A stretch of DNA of 64,000 bases from Ancylostoma caninum (lineage: Eukaryota > Nematoda > Chromadorea > Rhabditida > Ancylostomatidae): NCBI GenBank assembly GCA_037903475.1, contig JBAJFG010000567.1:1-64000 (forward strand), given 5' to 3'. Positions 1 to 10,017 of the stretch are shown piece by piece; position 1 is the first letter of the stretch, and each line of letters begins with the position of its first letter. The notes beneath the pieces were generated by a model. That model had not been told where the DNA came from, ran no database searches, and saw only the letters and a list, made by a program, of their open reading frames with translations. A program made the position numbers and the translations under genes.

Positions 1-3000
1 AACCAGCAGCACCTCGATTTCTCCGAGGAGACGCTGCTTGCTTTGGACGACGACTCCCCTCACGTTCGTTCCTTGGCGGAGACCGTTGTGGCTAGCTTCC
101 CACTAACACCACTCAAGCTCATAGTATCGAGCGACGATGCGTCGGCTTCAGATGCGGCCCGTGCGGTACCAACGGATCAGCAAACGCAACTGACCTCGAC
201 CCTTGAGGCTCAATCCATGGCGGCATCTCAGACTCCTGCATATTCTGCAAGTGACACCTGTGAGACCACGCAAGAGACTTTGCCAGACGAAGAATCTCAG
301 TGGGTCACCGTCCAGCGGAAAGGTTCCTCATGTAAGACCAGGAAGCCATCGCCTCCCCACTGTGCGAACGTCCCATCCTTTGCCGATGTTGGCCCGCGTC
401 CCGGGCACCACGAGCAGGTTGAACCGCGCGAGGCTATCCGGCTTGACAGGAATCTGCGCGGTAGAGGGGCATCCCGTGGCCGCGGTGGACCTGCAAACCA
501 AGGAGCCCGTGTCGCATCTACCAATCCCCGCGGCAGAGGAAGAAGTGTGTACAGTGGAAAACCACAGAGAGGACGCGGTACAAAGCGTGGTCAGCCATCC
601 CGCGGAGGTCCTGCCCCACCTGGTGGTAACGCTCTGCCCAAATTCACACCAAGGAGCTATCGCAATTACCTTAGCAATCTCCATCCCTGGGCTAGCTTCG
701 TGTCTCCTCGTCCGATTCAGGTCCTCCGAGAGAACGTAGGTCAAGTCAAGAACGTGCTTCCTACATCCGAATATCGCCATCTTCCCAATTCTGGATATCT
801 TTCCGAGAGATTCAACCGTTCGTTGTTTCCCCGAGCCAGAGTGCAGCACAACCGTCCATTGGCCCGAATCCCGTTTGTTGAGCTACAACATCTAGAAGAC
901 GCCATCGCCTTTCGCCAAAGATCAGCTCGGACCATCAACCAAATTCTTGAAGGATCATACGCCAACGCCGACCTAGGCAACATAGCAAAGTCACCGGATG
1001 GACAGCATCCCACTCTATTAGTCCCTCCAGTTCTCAAGAACAGGAGCCCTGTTCTTTATCAAGTCGTGTCCACCAACTGGGGCACAGGTGTGGTCCTCGA
1101 GGCTAAAGATTTTTTCACTGTAGGCCCAGACCGTCGGGACTTGCACTGCATCATCCTGGACTTCTTCGGCATCAATATCCTGACAGGACTTCGCGGCTAC
1201 GACAAGTCAATGGTATCGGTTAAAGATTTCGTCTGGGTCTATGATGTCAAACCCACGCGCCAAGCCATGGAGAACCCCGAGAACACTTTGGCGATGTCGC
1301 GAGTCCCACGCACAACCGCGCTGGAGAACAATTCCGTCTTCTTCTTCAGAGCTGCGGAATTCGCATTCGTGACACCGCACCAACAGGAGGAGCCCATTTA
1401 CGGCATCGTTCTTTCAATCACGAAGCGGCGAGACCAGGTTACTGCCTTCCGCGCAGCCTTGGAGGGAGCTCCAGAGGCAGTTACGGTGACACAGTCCATC
1501 TGCGACTTTCCTTTATCTGATGTGCAGGAAGACGACTTCGTTCTCGCCGATTCTCGCTACAACGTCTCTTGTTCCATGCGTTTCTCGGAGCCTCCGGTCT
1601 CTCTCGAAGCACGCGACCACCTTTGCCAAGTAGTTCGTCAGTTTTTGCTCATGCATCCTGGTGAAGGACTACTACCATTGCGAGTGCACGCATTGCCAGA
1701 AGAGGAGAAGCAATGGTTAACGGACAGAGCAGGGAAGTTCGATAGTTATTGCGAGGATAATGAGGCATCGAAGCGCAAGATGACCAAGGTCTTCAACGCC
1801 GCTTGCTCTGCTCTTGCTTCATTCAATTCTACGATGGATGACCACCGTACACATTGGGTGACCGCAACAGTACCTAGCATGACGATGTGCCCAATGCGCC
1901 TCAATTTCACCTTGCGCAACATGCCCTGTGAGGCCGGATGGAGCAGCCAACGTCCACTAGTTCTATGGATAACAGGGGCCTCCCGACTCTCTTATGCCAA
2001 AGTTCGAGCCGTAGAAGTGCACCCTCAGGCTAAGGCTCTCAACATCTCCATAGAGGCATTTACGTGGTCCCACGAGACTGTCTCGCGATGCGTTGAGGGA
2101 CATTGCAGGCATATCGGCGATGCCACGTTCGTCGACATCTGTGTTCGCCTTAGCAAGCCTACTGCGTTGGCGAATCCAGTGTACGAGAGCATTTCGCGCA
2201 TGGAGAGCTACAGGAACCTGTCGACGGACAGTGCAGCAGGCGCCGTCGTCGACGTGGTATATGGCCGTACACCCCTTAAATGCGATAACAGCAATGACCA
2301 GCCACGCTTCACACCTTGGACGGGTGAACACGTCTACAACATCAAGGGTCACGCGGTAACCCTCACTCACGATCAACGCGACGCCGTCGCCTTAGGCGTA
2401 AGTGAACTGCCGGTGGTGGCAATCCAGGCCGCCTTCGGCACGGGTAAAACGGTGGTAGGATCCTTAATCGCGGCCCATCTCGCGATAGAGCGAAGGATTC
2501 CAGTGATAGTCACGGCTACCACTAACGCGGCTGTTGCCCAATTTACCGAAACTATTTTGTCATTAGACGACTACCCAGACCTGGTGGTAGTACGCTACGT
2601 CTCTGACACGGCAGTGGCGGAAAACCTGACTCGCACACCAGTAGATCTAAACGAGATCCTTAAGAATCTTGGCGACAACTTTGCTGACGAACTGGAAGAG
2701 AAAGGTAAACAACTGTGTCAGGACTTCAAGGAAGGTCGGGAACACCTCGAGGAATACCTTCATCATCCTGAGCGAGCACTAGCCATGACCGAAGACGACA
2801 AAGAAGAGTACTTCATTTCTGAGTCATTTGTCTCTGAAAACCTCCAGAAAATGGTGGATCTGATGTTTGCGTTGTTGAACCCGAGCGTCATCTGTGCTAC
2901 CACGGCGTCTCTTCTAAACACAACCGCTGCTCCTGAGGGAATTTTCGCAAGGCACGTGTTCAACTTCCAGGTGCTCATCGGAGACGAGGCGTCTCAAATA

Positions 3001-3798
3001 CCCGAGCCAGCGCTAGTGGCAATGGCGGCAAGACTACCCCGTGTCCGTCACGTGTACATCGGAGACGTGCACCAGCTGGAACCACACGCTAAGTGCTCGC
3101 GCAGCTCCAACCCGGCACGCTTCGGCGCTCGCAGCGTCATGAGCGTCTTGTGCGAAGCCCACGCAGTCCCGGTAGCTCCGCTCATCACCACCTTTCGAAC
3201 TCATCCCGCCCTGATTGAGTTACCAAACAGGGTCGCGTACGACGGTGCTCTCGTGAGCGGTCTGAATCCAGAGCAGCGACGGATGCTATTGGAAGTCATC
3301 AGGTTCCCCTCGCCCACGACACCCTTCATGTTCATTGATGTGCGTGGATCTTCCGTCCGCGCTGCCAGTAAGTCCCACTTCAACGACTCCGAGGCTCACA
3401 CCTGCCTCAATCTGATTCGGCGACTCACAGGTAAAGGCATCGCACCCCACGATATCTGTGTCATCACCTTTTACCGGGAACAGTACCGACGTCTCCAAGG
3501 AACCGCTGCCGAGACAGGAGTGGAGCTGATGACGGTCGACTCCGTACAAGGACGTGAAAAAGAAGTCGTCATCCTTCTTACGACCAGAACGGACGTCGGC
3601 TCTGAAACAGCTGATTTTCTGGATGACTACCGCCGCATGAACGTCGCCATCTCTCGGTGCAGGCAAGGGCAATTCATCCTCGGGCAGGCTGAAGCTCTCA
3701 CTCGTGTCCCATATTGGAGCCGAGTCCTCGAATGGGCGCAGTCTCTTAACGCCGTCGTCAGAGCAGCCGATGTCGGCCGGTACTTCGACAATAAGTAA
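1..3798 (+). CDS. UPF1/ZNFX1-like superfamily 1 helicase, 5' partial
   Basis: The frame is open from base 1 with no stop, so the true start lies upstream of the window; 1265 codons are visible, ending at TAA 3796-3798. Residue numbers here count from the codon at base 43. An RGG/RG-rich basic stretch (about residues 134-195) resembles an RNA-binding tail. The C-terminal half carries SF1 helicase motifs: Walker A FGTGKT (about 798-803), motif II DEAS (981-984), motif III GDVHQLEP (about 1008), motif V VDSVQGREKE (about 1165) and motif VI NVAISRCRQG (about 1200). This is the UPF1/DNA2/NAM7 group, which unwinds RNA or DNA using ATP. No CH zinc domain of UPF1 is visible. A 3.8 kb intronless, GC-rich ORF is unlike the short exons of the other genes here. 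It is followed by retrotransposon-like 3' signals, so it may belong to a mobile element. The helicase class is clear; host gene versus element gene is not. Confidence 0.87.
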   Translation, partial: NQQHLDFSEETLLALDDDSPHVRSLAETVVASFPLTPLKLIVSSDDASASDAARAVPTDQQTQLTSTLEAQSMAASQTPAYSASDTCETTQETLPDEESQWVTVQRKGSSCKTRKPSPPHCANVPSFADVGPRPGHHEQVEPREAIRLDRNLRGRGASRGRGGPANQGARVASTNPRGRGRSVYSGKPQRGRGTKRGQPSRGGPAPPGGNALPKFTPRSYRNYLSNLHPWASFVSPRPIQVLRENVGQVKNVLPTSEYRHLPNSGYLSERFNRSLFPRARVQHNRPLARIPFVELQHLEDAIAFRQRSARTINQILEGSYANADLGNIAKSPDGQHPTLLVPPVLKNRSPVLYQVVSTNWGTGVVLEAKDFFTVGPDRRDLHCIILDFFGINILTGLRGYDKSMVSVKDFVWVYDVKPTRQAMENPENTLAMSRVPRTTALENNSVFFFRAAEFAFVTPHQQEEPIYGIVLSITKRRDQVTAFRAALEGAPEAVTVTQSICDFPLSDVQEDDFVLADSRYNVSCSMRFSEPPVSLEARDHLCQVVRQFLLMHPGEGLLPLRVHALPEEEKQWLTDRAGKFDSYCEDNEASKRKMTKVFNAACSALASFNSTMDDHRTHWVTATVPSMTMCPMRLNFTLRNMPCEAGWSSQRPLVLWITGASRLSYAKVRAVEVHPQAKALNISIEAFTWSHETVSRCVEGHCRHIGDATFVDICVRLSKPTALANPVYESISRMESYRNLSTDSAAGAVVDVVYGRTPLKCDNSNDQPRFTPWTGEHVYNIKGHAVTLTHDQRDAVALGVSELPVVAIQAAFGTGKTVVGSLIAAHLAIERRIPVIVTATTNAAVAQFTETILSLDDYPDLVVVRYVSDTAVAENLTRTPVDLNEILKNLGDNFADELEEKGKQLCQDFKEGREHLEEYLHHPERALAMTEDDKEEYFISESFVSENLQKMVDLMFALLNPSVICATTASLLNTTAAPEGIFARHVFNFQVLIGDEASQIPEPALVAMAARLPRVRHVYIGDVHQLEPHAKCSRSSNPARFGARSVMSVLCEAHAVPVAPLITTFRTHPALIELPNRVAYDGALVSGLNPEQRRMLLEVIRFPSPTTPFMFIDVRGSSVRAASKSHFNDSEAHTCLNLIRRLTGKGIAPHDICVITFYREQYRRLQGTAAETGVELMTVDSVQGREKEVVILLTTRTDVGSETADFLDDYRRMNVAISRCRQGQFILGQAEALTRVPYWSRVLEWAQSLNAVVRAADVGRYFDNK

Positions 3799-3829
3799 GA
3801 GCTGTGACGTATGGTGAGTTTTTCGCCTC

Positions 3830-3863
3830 AAGTCCGGGACGGACTTAAAGGAAAGGGGGGAGG
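3830..3863 (+). other. Hairpin plus polypurine tract
   Basis: A perfect 7-bp inverted repeat (AAGTCCG, loop GGA, CGGACTT; 3830-3846) runs straight into a 17-nt all-purine run, AAAGGAAAGGGGGGAGG (3847-3863). The next bases are TGTA. In LTR retrotransposons a polypurine tract like this primes plus-strand synthesis directly upstream of the 3' LTR. The feature starts 31 bp after the helicase stop codon. Confidence 0.5.
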
Positions 3864-4127
3864 TGTAAGCGAGAGCCAATATACAATATATAGTAGTGCT
3901 ACCAGTAAGATGATTAAAGGGCTGACTCATGTCTTTCAGGGCGTGCGGAGATGCGTCGAAGAGAGAGGTCCATGCACCGATACCGAGCGGTCGACCAGTC
4001 GACGGGCCGACTGCCCAGCGTCACCAAACCCTTCGCCAACCGTCCCACTCGCCAAGACGTCCGTATGATCTCTACGTGTATTCACCAATGCCGAGCCTGC
4101 GTGCAAAGCCCACAATAAATCTCTACA
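3864..4127 (+). mobile_element. LTR-like block (candidate 3' LTR)
   Basis: The block begins TGTA directly after the polypurine tract and can be closed at TACA 4124-4127, giving the usual TG...CA inverted ends and a length of 264 bp. It has an AT-rich TATA-like stretch (about 3878-3893), a GTCTTTCAGG acceptor-like site (about 3931-3940) and a poly(A) signal AATAAA at 4114-4119. The right boundary is uncertain; GTCTCA at 4150 is an alternative. No partner LTR is in the window, so this is an inference from signals only. Confidence 0.45.
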
Positions 4128-4494
4128 ATTCTGGTGTATTCACCGTCTCATGAGGCGTCGACGCTTTCGCTGCGCCACGTCGTTTACTATCCACCCCCCC
4201 CCCCCCCTTTGAGCCACCAAAAATACGACCCCCCCCCTTTGCACAAATTTCCTTCTATGCTTGCAGAAATTAGATATTTAGATATCCCATTTCAGGTGTT
4301 CCTACTGCGAGAGGTGTGGTGGAACCAGAGCATAGGAAGGAGAAAGAGGCTCTTTTGTATCTAACTAGTTGTTTGGAAGTTTTTTTGGAAAACGTTGAAA
4401 TGTACGCGGGGGACAAAAAACGCGCATTAACTATGCAATGTTGCTTACGTAACTAATAAGGCTCGAACACATCAAGAAAAAACATCTATATACA

Positions 4495-4700
4495 TCATCT
4501 ACATGGTGAAGGGTTCGATCCCTACCGAGGCTAAAATTTTTGCTGGGGGTTAAAGCGTGTGCGGTGAGCGAATTTCAGTCTGAAAGCGTCCGTACAGAGT
4601 TTCTAAACGAAATACCTTCGTATTCGTCAGGAAAAACAACCATACACATCATCGACATGGTCAAGGGTTCGATCCCCTCCGAGGCTAGAATTTTTGCATG
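4495..4700 (+). repeat. SINE-like repeat pair with B-box motif
   Basis: Two related blocks (about 4495-4545 and 4645-4700) share ACATCATC, a GGGTTCGATCCC core and CCGAGGCTA followed by ATTTTTGC. GGTTCGATCC fits the internal Pol III B-box of tRNA genes. A third relative lies at about 29735-29790 with GGCTCGATCCCCTCCG. The T-stem pairs poorly, so these are tRNA-derived or tRNA-like repeats rather than tRNA genes. Confidence 0.4.
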
Positions 4701-4782
4701 GCGTAGAATGACACGCGCTTGTAGTAGATTCGAGATGATCGACCGTAAAGCACGAAATAACTGTTTATAGGAGGGGAGGACT

Positions 4783-5190
4783 GGGTAGGACTTTCAGTAC
4801 GGACGTGCGAAAATTTTAGCCTAAAATTTTGACTCGTTCAGAGGCATGGTTGTAGCCGGACACGAATATCAGAAGATCTGGCCCGTTGAGGTCCCAATTT
4901 TTTTCAGGTTTTTAATAGTCGAAGGTTTGCGCTTTCAGGCTGTACAGCTCTTTTTTCCGCAGCTGCTTCCACCGCGATTCAACTCCGTCGATAAAAACAT
5001 GGAAAAAAGGCCATTTTTATCGACGAAACCTCATCTCCGAAATTCCCGTGCTGAATCTTTCCTCTTGAAGCTGGAGACCTGAAACTTGAAGGTAAAGCAC
5101 TATTGGGTAGGATCCATAAAATGAATTTTTACCGGCCTGCACGACTGGGTGGGTAGGACTTTCAGTACGGACGTGCGAAAATTTTAGCCT
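4783..5190 (+). repeat. 40-bp exact direct repeat
   Basis: The same 40 bases, beginning GGGTAGGACTTTCAG and ending ATTTTAGCCT, occur at 4783-4822 and 5151-5190. The intervening 328 bp contain a hairpin around 4987-5024. No coding function is seen. Confidence 0.75.
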
Positions 5191-6144
5191 ATAACCCCCC
5201 ACTTTTCACTATTCAAATCACACTGTTAAAGTCGTTTAATCACGTCAAAACAAATTCTGTGTATGGATAATTCAGTGTCCCACTTCTTCCGTTTTTTCTA
5301 CCTTTTTTTCTACCTCCTATTCCACACTAAGACACCCCCCTCCCGACCACGACCCCCCCCCCTTTCCCCAGCCCCCACCGTGCGACCCCCCCCCCTTGAT
5401 AATTTATCGACACACGCTTGACCCTGATTTGGAGCTTCCTGTAGTTGTGAAGACATCCTCTTATATAAATCATGGTAGTGCAACAAAATTTTCTAGAGCG
5501 CAGGCGTAGGGGGAATAGCACGTGATCGCATGATTTAGCCGTGAGGCTCGATTATAGACTGTGGCTCGCGAGGATGCGCAGCTGACGGGACATTCGGCCG
5601 ATGTTTCGTCATAGGTGCATAGACGGTGGAAGTCGGGTGCATTCGGGATTTCGCGGTGGGACCAGCAGCTAGCGGTCTCGAGCCCTCCGGGCGAGACAGT
5701 GTTTACAACGATTTGACTATGCATAGCAGCAATGTACGGAGCAGAGTAGCCCCTCTGATGGAGCTTTGTCCGTAACTGCACTCAATCTTGGAACGCTGGA
5801 CGTGAATCACTTCGAAAGGATGAGTGGAAGCCGTAGCGATAGGATTCACTCGGTTTCCTTATGTAGTGTGCTCTTTGCGCACCTCTCATTATTGAGGTCC
5901 CATGGGGATTATGCAGCTTGAGGATCCGTCTGTTTTTAAGAAGGGCAGTACAATCAAATACACAGGATGAACGAACGAAGAACACGTCATTATAAGCTGT
6001 TATGACATTTTTTGGAACCAGTTGTGCAATTGATCAAACTTTCCTAAGTATTTCCTAACTTTCTTCCATTTTTTTTTCAAGATTTACAAAGAGTGCGGGT
6101 GCACTGATGACGGACTGATGTGCCGGAGCCCCGTAGTTCACAAA

Positions 6145-6480
6145 AACATTAGGATGGGTCCCGATCGAGGACGGAGGGGATTGGGTCCGCAATGGAGGTG
6201 GGGCAAAATGGTGGGGAAATGCCAGGATACGTATCCATGGATGGAGAATGGATCCGCAGGGGGCCCAATATTGGGGAAAGCGCTGGGGACACCAGTCCCA
6301 CCGATGGATTGGGTCTGCCTTGGCCCAATAGTGGGAGGAACGCCAGGATAGAGATCCATGGATGGAGAATGGGTCTTCCCTGGCCCAAGGGGGGAAAACG
6401 CCAGGATACGAGTCCACGGCCGAGAATGAGTCCGCATGGTTCCATTAGTGGGGAAAACATCAAGACGCACGTCTGCCGGT
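6145..6480 (+). repeat. Minisatellite, about 60-bp unit, 5 decayed copies
   Basis: Repeating motifs are ATGGAGAATGGGTC, GGCCCAATA.TGGGGAAA and CGCCAGGATACG.TCCA. Units start near 6160, 6239, 6302, 6359 and 6416. The unit is about 60 bp, a multiple of three, so long open frames appear on both strands; these are a by-product of the repeat. Confidence 0.7.
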
Positions 6481-6486
6481 GGAGTA

Positions 6487-6650
6487 CAGGGTGTTTTTCC
6501 GGGAGTAAAATCGGTGCAATTGCGGACCCAGTACAAAGGCTACGTGCGAATTGCTGGAACCTCCACTTTCACATGGTCTTCCGACTGAGAATTTGATCTA
6601 TTAGAATGGATCAGATCGCGCGCGATGTTTACTCCCGGAAAAACACACTG
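6487..6650. mobile_element. 164-bp TA-flanked MITE, copy 1
   Basis: Imperfect terminal inverted repeats run about 23 bp; the start is CAGGGTGTTTTTCCGGGAGT and the complementary end is ACTCCCGGAAAAACACACTG. TA lies on both sides (6485-6486 and 6651-6652), as in Tc1/mariner insertions. A nearly identical copy is at 21637-21798. There is no coding capacity. Confidence 0.85.
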
Positions 6651-6709
6651 TAGGGGCACGCTACACACTCATTTGTGTCTCAGTCGACCACCTCTTCTTC
6701 CTCCCTGTA

Positions 6710-7983
6710 CAGGGTGGCTGAAAAGTATTGGCGCGTTCTTTGGCGCTGCTTTTTTACAGGATAAGTCAAGCATAGGGAGATAACTTTGTATGCATGTTGT
6801 AGCACGTTTCATGTACTTTCTTGTAATGTACTGCAGAAGTACTTCCTATTTAGTAATGAAGCATTGTGCTCATCGGTCGGAAATCGCTCAATTGGCAGCA
6901 AGTGGATTGAAGACGTCATGGATTGCATATCGTCTCAAAGTGCCGCTTCGAACGGTCCAGAGAATCGTGAAGCAGTGGAAATCAGAAGAAAATGTTGATG
7001 TCAAGAAAAAACCAGGTCGGCCTCCTTCTGTCAACACTCGTAGAAATCGTGCCATAATTAAAAAGAGGATAACCCGAAATGACGCGTTGAGCCTGAATTC
7101 CATGGCAAAAGTTTGAATATATCCCGGCAAAGTGTGCAGAACATCGTCAAAAAATATCTGGGGCTTCGCAGTTATCGGCTGTACCGGGGGCAGCATTTGA
7201 CAGAGGATGCCGTGCAGAATAGACTGGCTCGATGCAAGAAGTTGGTTGAATTGTTCAAGGTGCGCCGCGTCCAAGACGTGCTATGATCGGACGAGAAAAT
7301 TTTCAGCATCGAGAAGGCCCATAACCGTCATCGGCAACTGATGAGTCCGACTCAGAGAAACGGAAGGAAAAGAAAAGTCGCCACACGATAACTTTTTCTG
7401 GAAGGATTAATGGTTTGGGGAGTGAGCGCCACTGAGAAGACTCCGTTGATTTTTATCGACAAAAACGTGAAGATAGATGCCAAAACGTATCAGAAGCAGG
7501 TCCTGTCTAAGGTTGTGGCCCCATGCAAGCAAAGGAACGTGGATGGAATATTCCAGCAGGATTGGGCTCCTGCACATGGAGCGAAGTCAACCGTGGCCTT
7601 CCTCGACGCTCATGTGGTTGGATATCTAACAAAGGAAGAATGCCCTTCGAACAGTCCTGATCTCAATCCACTGGGCTACTCTGTTTAGGGCTACTTAGAA
7701 GAGAAGTTGAAGGTCAAGAAAATTACCACCTTGAAGAAATTACAACAAGAACTTGTAAAGATATGGGACGATTTGGACCAGAACTACCTGCGGCGCACCA
7801 TCGATTCGGTGATCCCTCGCTTGAAGGTATGTGTAAAAGCAAAAGGAGGCCATTTCGAGCAATTCCTTTGAATGTTGTTACTTGTTGTATGTTTGTTCTG
7901 TTGATACAAAATATCAGGCTGGACAGCGTAAATTTCTGAGAATATAGCGTTTTTGCGCGCGCCAATACTTTTCAGCCACTTTG
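6710..7983 (+). mobile_element. maT-family (DD37D) Tc1/mariner element, decayed copy
   Basis: The 1274-bp element has 26-bp terminal inverted repeats beginning CAGGGTGGCTGAAAAGTATT and TA duplications at 6708-6709 and 7984-7985. It is closely related along its length to the intact element at 61982-63263 but in the opposite orientation. Its transposase gene is broken. Confidence 0.9.
6790..7871 (+). pseudogene. Broken maT transposase
   Basis: The N-terminal 108 codons match the intact transposase at 62059-63183 (helix-turn-helix region, KKPGRPPS motif). The frame is then lost near 7110 by a small deletion. Further lesions include a TGA replacing the Trp of the first catalytic WSD motif (about 7284) and a stop in place of the Trp near 7686. 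The region with QQDWAPAH (about 7555-7575) and SPDLNP is still readable. The copy cannot encode an active enzyme. Confidence 0.88.
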
Positions 7984-8705
7984 TATATTGAAGCAGAAGC
8001 TCATCAGTTGGACTATCTCAGCAACGTGAAGCTTGAATCATTTCAGGTGATTATTCGCACGGCATTGGTTACACTGTGTTGTTCACAAGTACTAAAGCCA
8101 TGTGAAAGATACTCCTGCGCAGAGTTGAAAGTGGCCGCTCATAACGGGTCCATAGGCATGTAAGAAATGTGACAAAAAAGTAGGTAGTATCATTGCATCG
8201 GAAATTAGCTTTACATGTAGGTGCGTGATTAAGAATTTGCAAGCAAGGCTAGGATCGCGAGAAGACTCGAAGCCTGACGAGGCGGCCAGGCCCGTAGAAT
8301 ATACGCAACTCATAAGAAGGATTTTGTATTTGAGCTCAGTTAATGATTAGTTTTGCTTATTTGCTAATTTTCTAAGCATTTCGCACGTGTGAAGCTTTTG
8401 CACATACCTCAAGTGGCTGCCGAAGCCAACTTTCTAACGTCCCGAAGGTGCGCTAGTTAGAGAAAGTAAGAACGCGAGAAATAGGTCGCATTTGGAGAGG
8501 CAGGTGAGAAATGCGAATCATAGGCACGAATACTTAACTATCGTGGTTTTTGAGACAAACTACGCAGTGCGTATCATAAATATACGGGCACCCCAAAAAT
8601 TACGCTGTCTGATCTCGCACACATTCCTGACAAACGCCACTGCTACCAGTGAATTCGGCGTCCCCGAAAAACTTATGCTACTCCATTCCGCCTTGAAAAT
8701 GGAAA

Positions 8706-8756
8706 AAATAAATTGTAATCGTGTAAATTAACTGTTTGCACGATTACAATTTATTT
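8706..8756. repeat. 18-bp perfect hairpin in one arm only
   Basis: AAATAAATTGTAATCGTG (8706-8723) pairs perfectly with 8739-8756 across a 15-nt loop. The matching right arm of the Tc3-like element lacks this hairpin, so it arose or was inserted after the arms were formed. Confidence 0.8.
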
Positions 8757-9133
8757 AGTTTGTTTAGTTTCATCTCCCAATGTATCATAATTATACGGGC
8801 ACCTTCAGTAAAAAATGAATAAAAACATTCACTCGTGCGGGAATTGCTGTCTCAAATTTGAAATAAGTAGAGGCAAGGGTTCTTCAATTAGACTTACAAT
8901 CCCACCAGGAGTGGATCGTTCTGAGGCGGAACAGGAGCAGGCAAGGACAATTCACCATGAGGGCCTCCACAGCAGCAGGATCGCCGTGCAAATTCGTCGG
9001 GATTCGAGCACCATTGGCACTCCCGTGCAAGATTTTGGCTTCTGCAGTCAGAATAAGAGATACTGCAGATGAAAGAAGCCATATCGACCACGTTGTGGTA
9101 CTGAAACCATGTCTTCCCCGAGTGGTCGATGTA

Positions 9134-10017
9134 TTAGGGTGGTCAGAAAGTCTTGAGCCGATTTTTTTGAAAGTTCCAGAACTTTTGATTATTGATCGGT
9201 ACCCATGACCTACCATGTGGTAATCGTAGACCAAACTCGGGACTTCTCCATAGTAGGCATATATAGCCGGATTGGCTTTCCTAACTTTAATTACGACGTC
9301 AATTCCAAAAGAGGTCCTCCTACCCAAGATCAGATTCCCTTCATTGACCACACCGAAAGGAGTTTTTGGAATAACTAATTACTGAAGATGAGAGTTGTGT
9401 CTTCTACGATTCTAACATACATCTTGCCATGTGGCTCCGTCGAGCAGAAGATCCACCAAATCGCACCCCCACCCAAACAAGTGTTTCCTTTGCTACCTCT
9501 GGAATTCGCCAGGAATGTCGTATTATAAGCTGCTCCCGCAGACATACAAGGTCATCAGTAACACATACGCCAATCAGTTCCGGAAGGTCGCGGATGCTGT
9601 TCGAGAAAAACGGCCAAGACGAGTTTTTTGTACACCTACGCCATGGTGACGCTAGGCCCCATTTCGCTTGAGGGACCCCTGAAAAATAGGAGGAGCTGGG
9701 TTGGGACACGCTTCCCCAGTTACCGTATTCTCCTGACGTTGCCACTTCTGACTGTCACCTATTTCATCCCCTCGAGGCATTCCTGGCTAAGAAAAAATTC
9801 ACCAAAGTTGACCATGTTGAAACGGAGGTTGGCGATTTCTTTGGCTCCCAGTCTTCCCATTCCTGGGAAAAGGGGACCGCTGACGTGCCCATTAGGTGGC
9901 ACACAGCATTGACTAACTGTGGCTATTATATTGTTGAGCAAATTCCACTGTGGGCTGAGTAATAAAATAAAGCGCAAAAAAAGTCCAAAACGGCTCAAGA
10001 CTTTCTGACCACCCTAA
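9134..10017 (+). mobile_element. Decayed mariner nested in the Tc3-like element
   Basis: Terminal inverted repeats start TTAGGGTGGTCAGAAAGTCT and end with its complement; TA lies at 9132-9133 and 10018-10019. Around 9500-9660, pieces of a mariner transposase are readable in shifting frames (SYYKLLPQTYK, VREKRPRR, DARPHFA, which resembles the DNARPH catalytic block). At 884 bp it is shorter than a full mariner (about 1.3 kb). It is non-functional. Confidence 0.85.

Larger units (their letters stand above)
4151..6140. other. Gene-free stretch with repeats and poly-C tracts
   Basis: No convincing gene is seen. It holds several C homopolymer runs (about 4193-4207, 4229-4238, 5330-5395), the B-box-like repeat pair, a 40-bp direct repeat, and a 14-bp hairpin with one bulge (4987-5002 with 5011-5024). 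At about 5434-5443 the sequence GGAGCTTCCTG-TA matches the end of the MITE at 54126-54323, so a remnant end of that family lies here. Confidence 0.6.

Noticed and set aside
3286..3930. 214-codon minus-strand frame
   Set aside because: It overlaps the conserved helicase motifs on the plus strand and shows no recognisable domain.
5470..5781. Minus-strand frame with RLCTY, slightly like an RTE retrotransposon endonuclease start
   Set aside because: Only a few residues resemble RTE proteins and the context does not continue; too weak to call.
6055..6596. Several 77-134 codon frames on both strands
   Set aside because: They are products of the 60-bp minisatellite.
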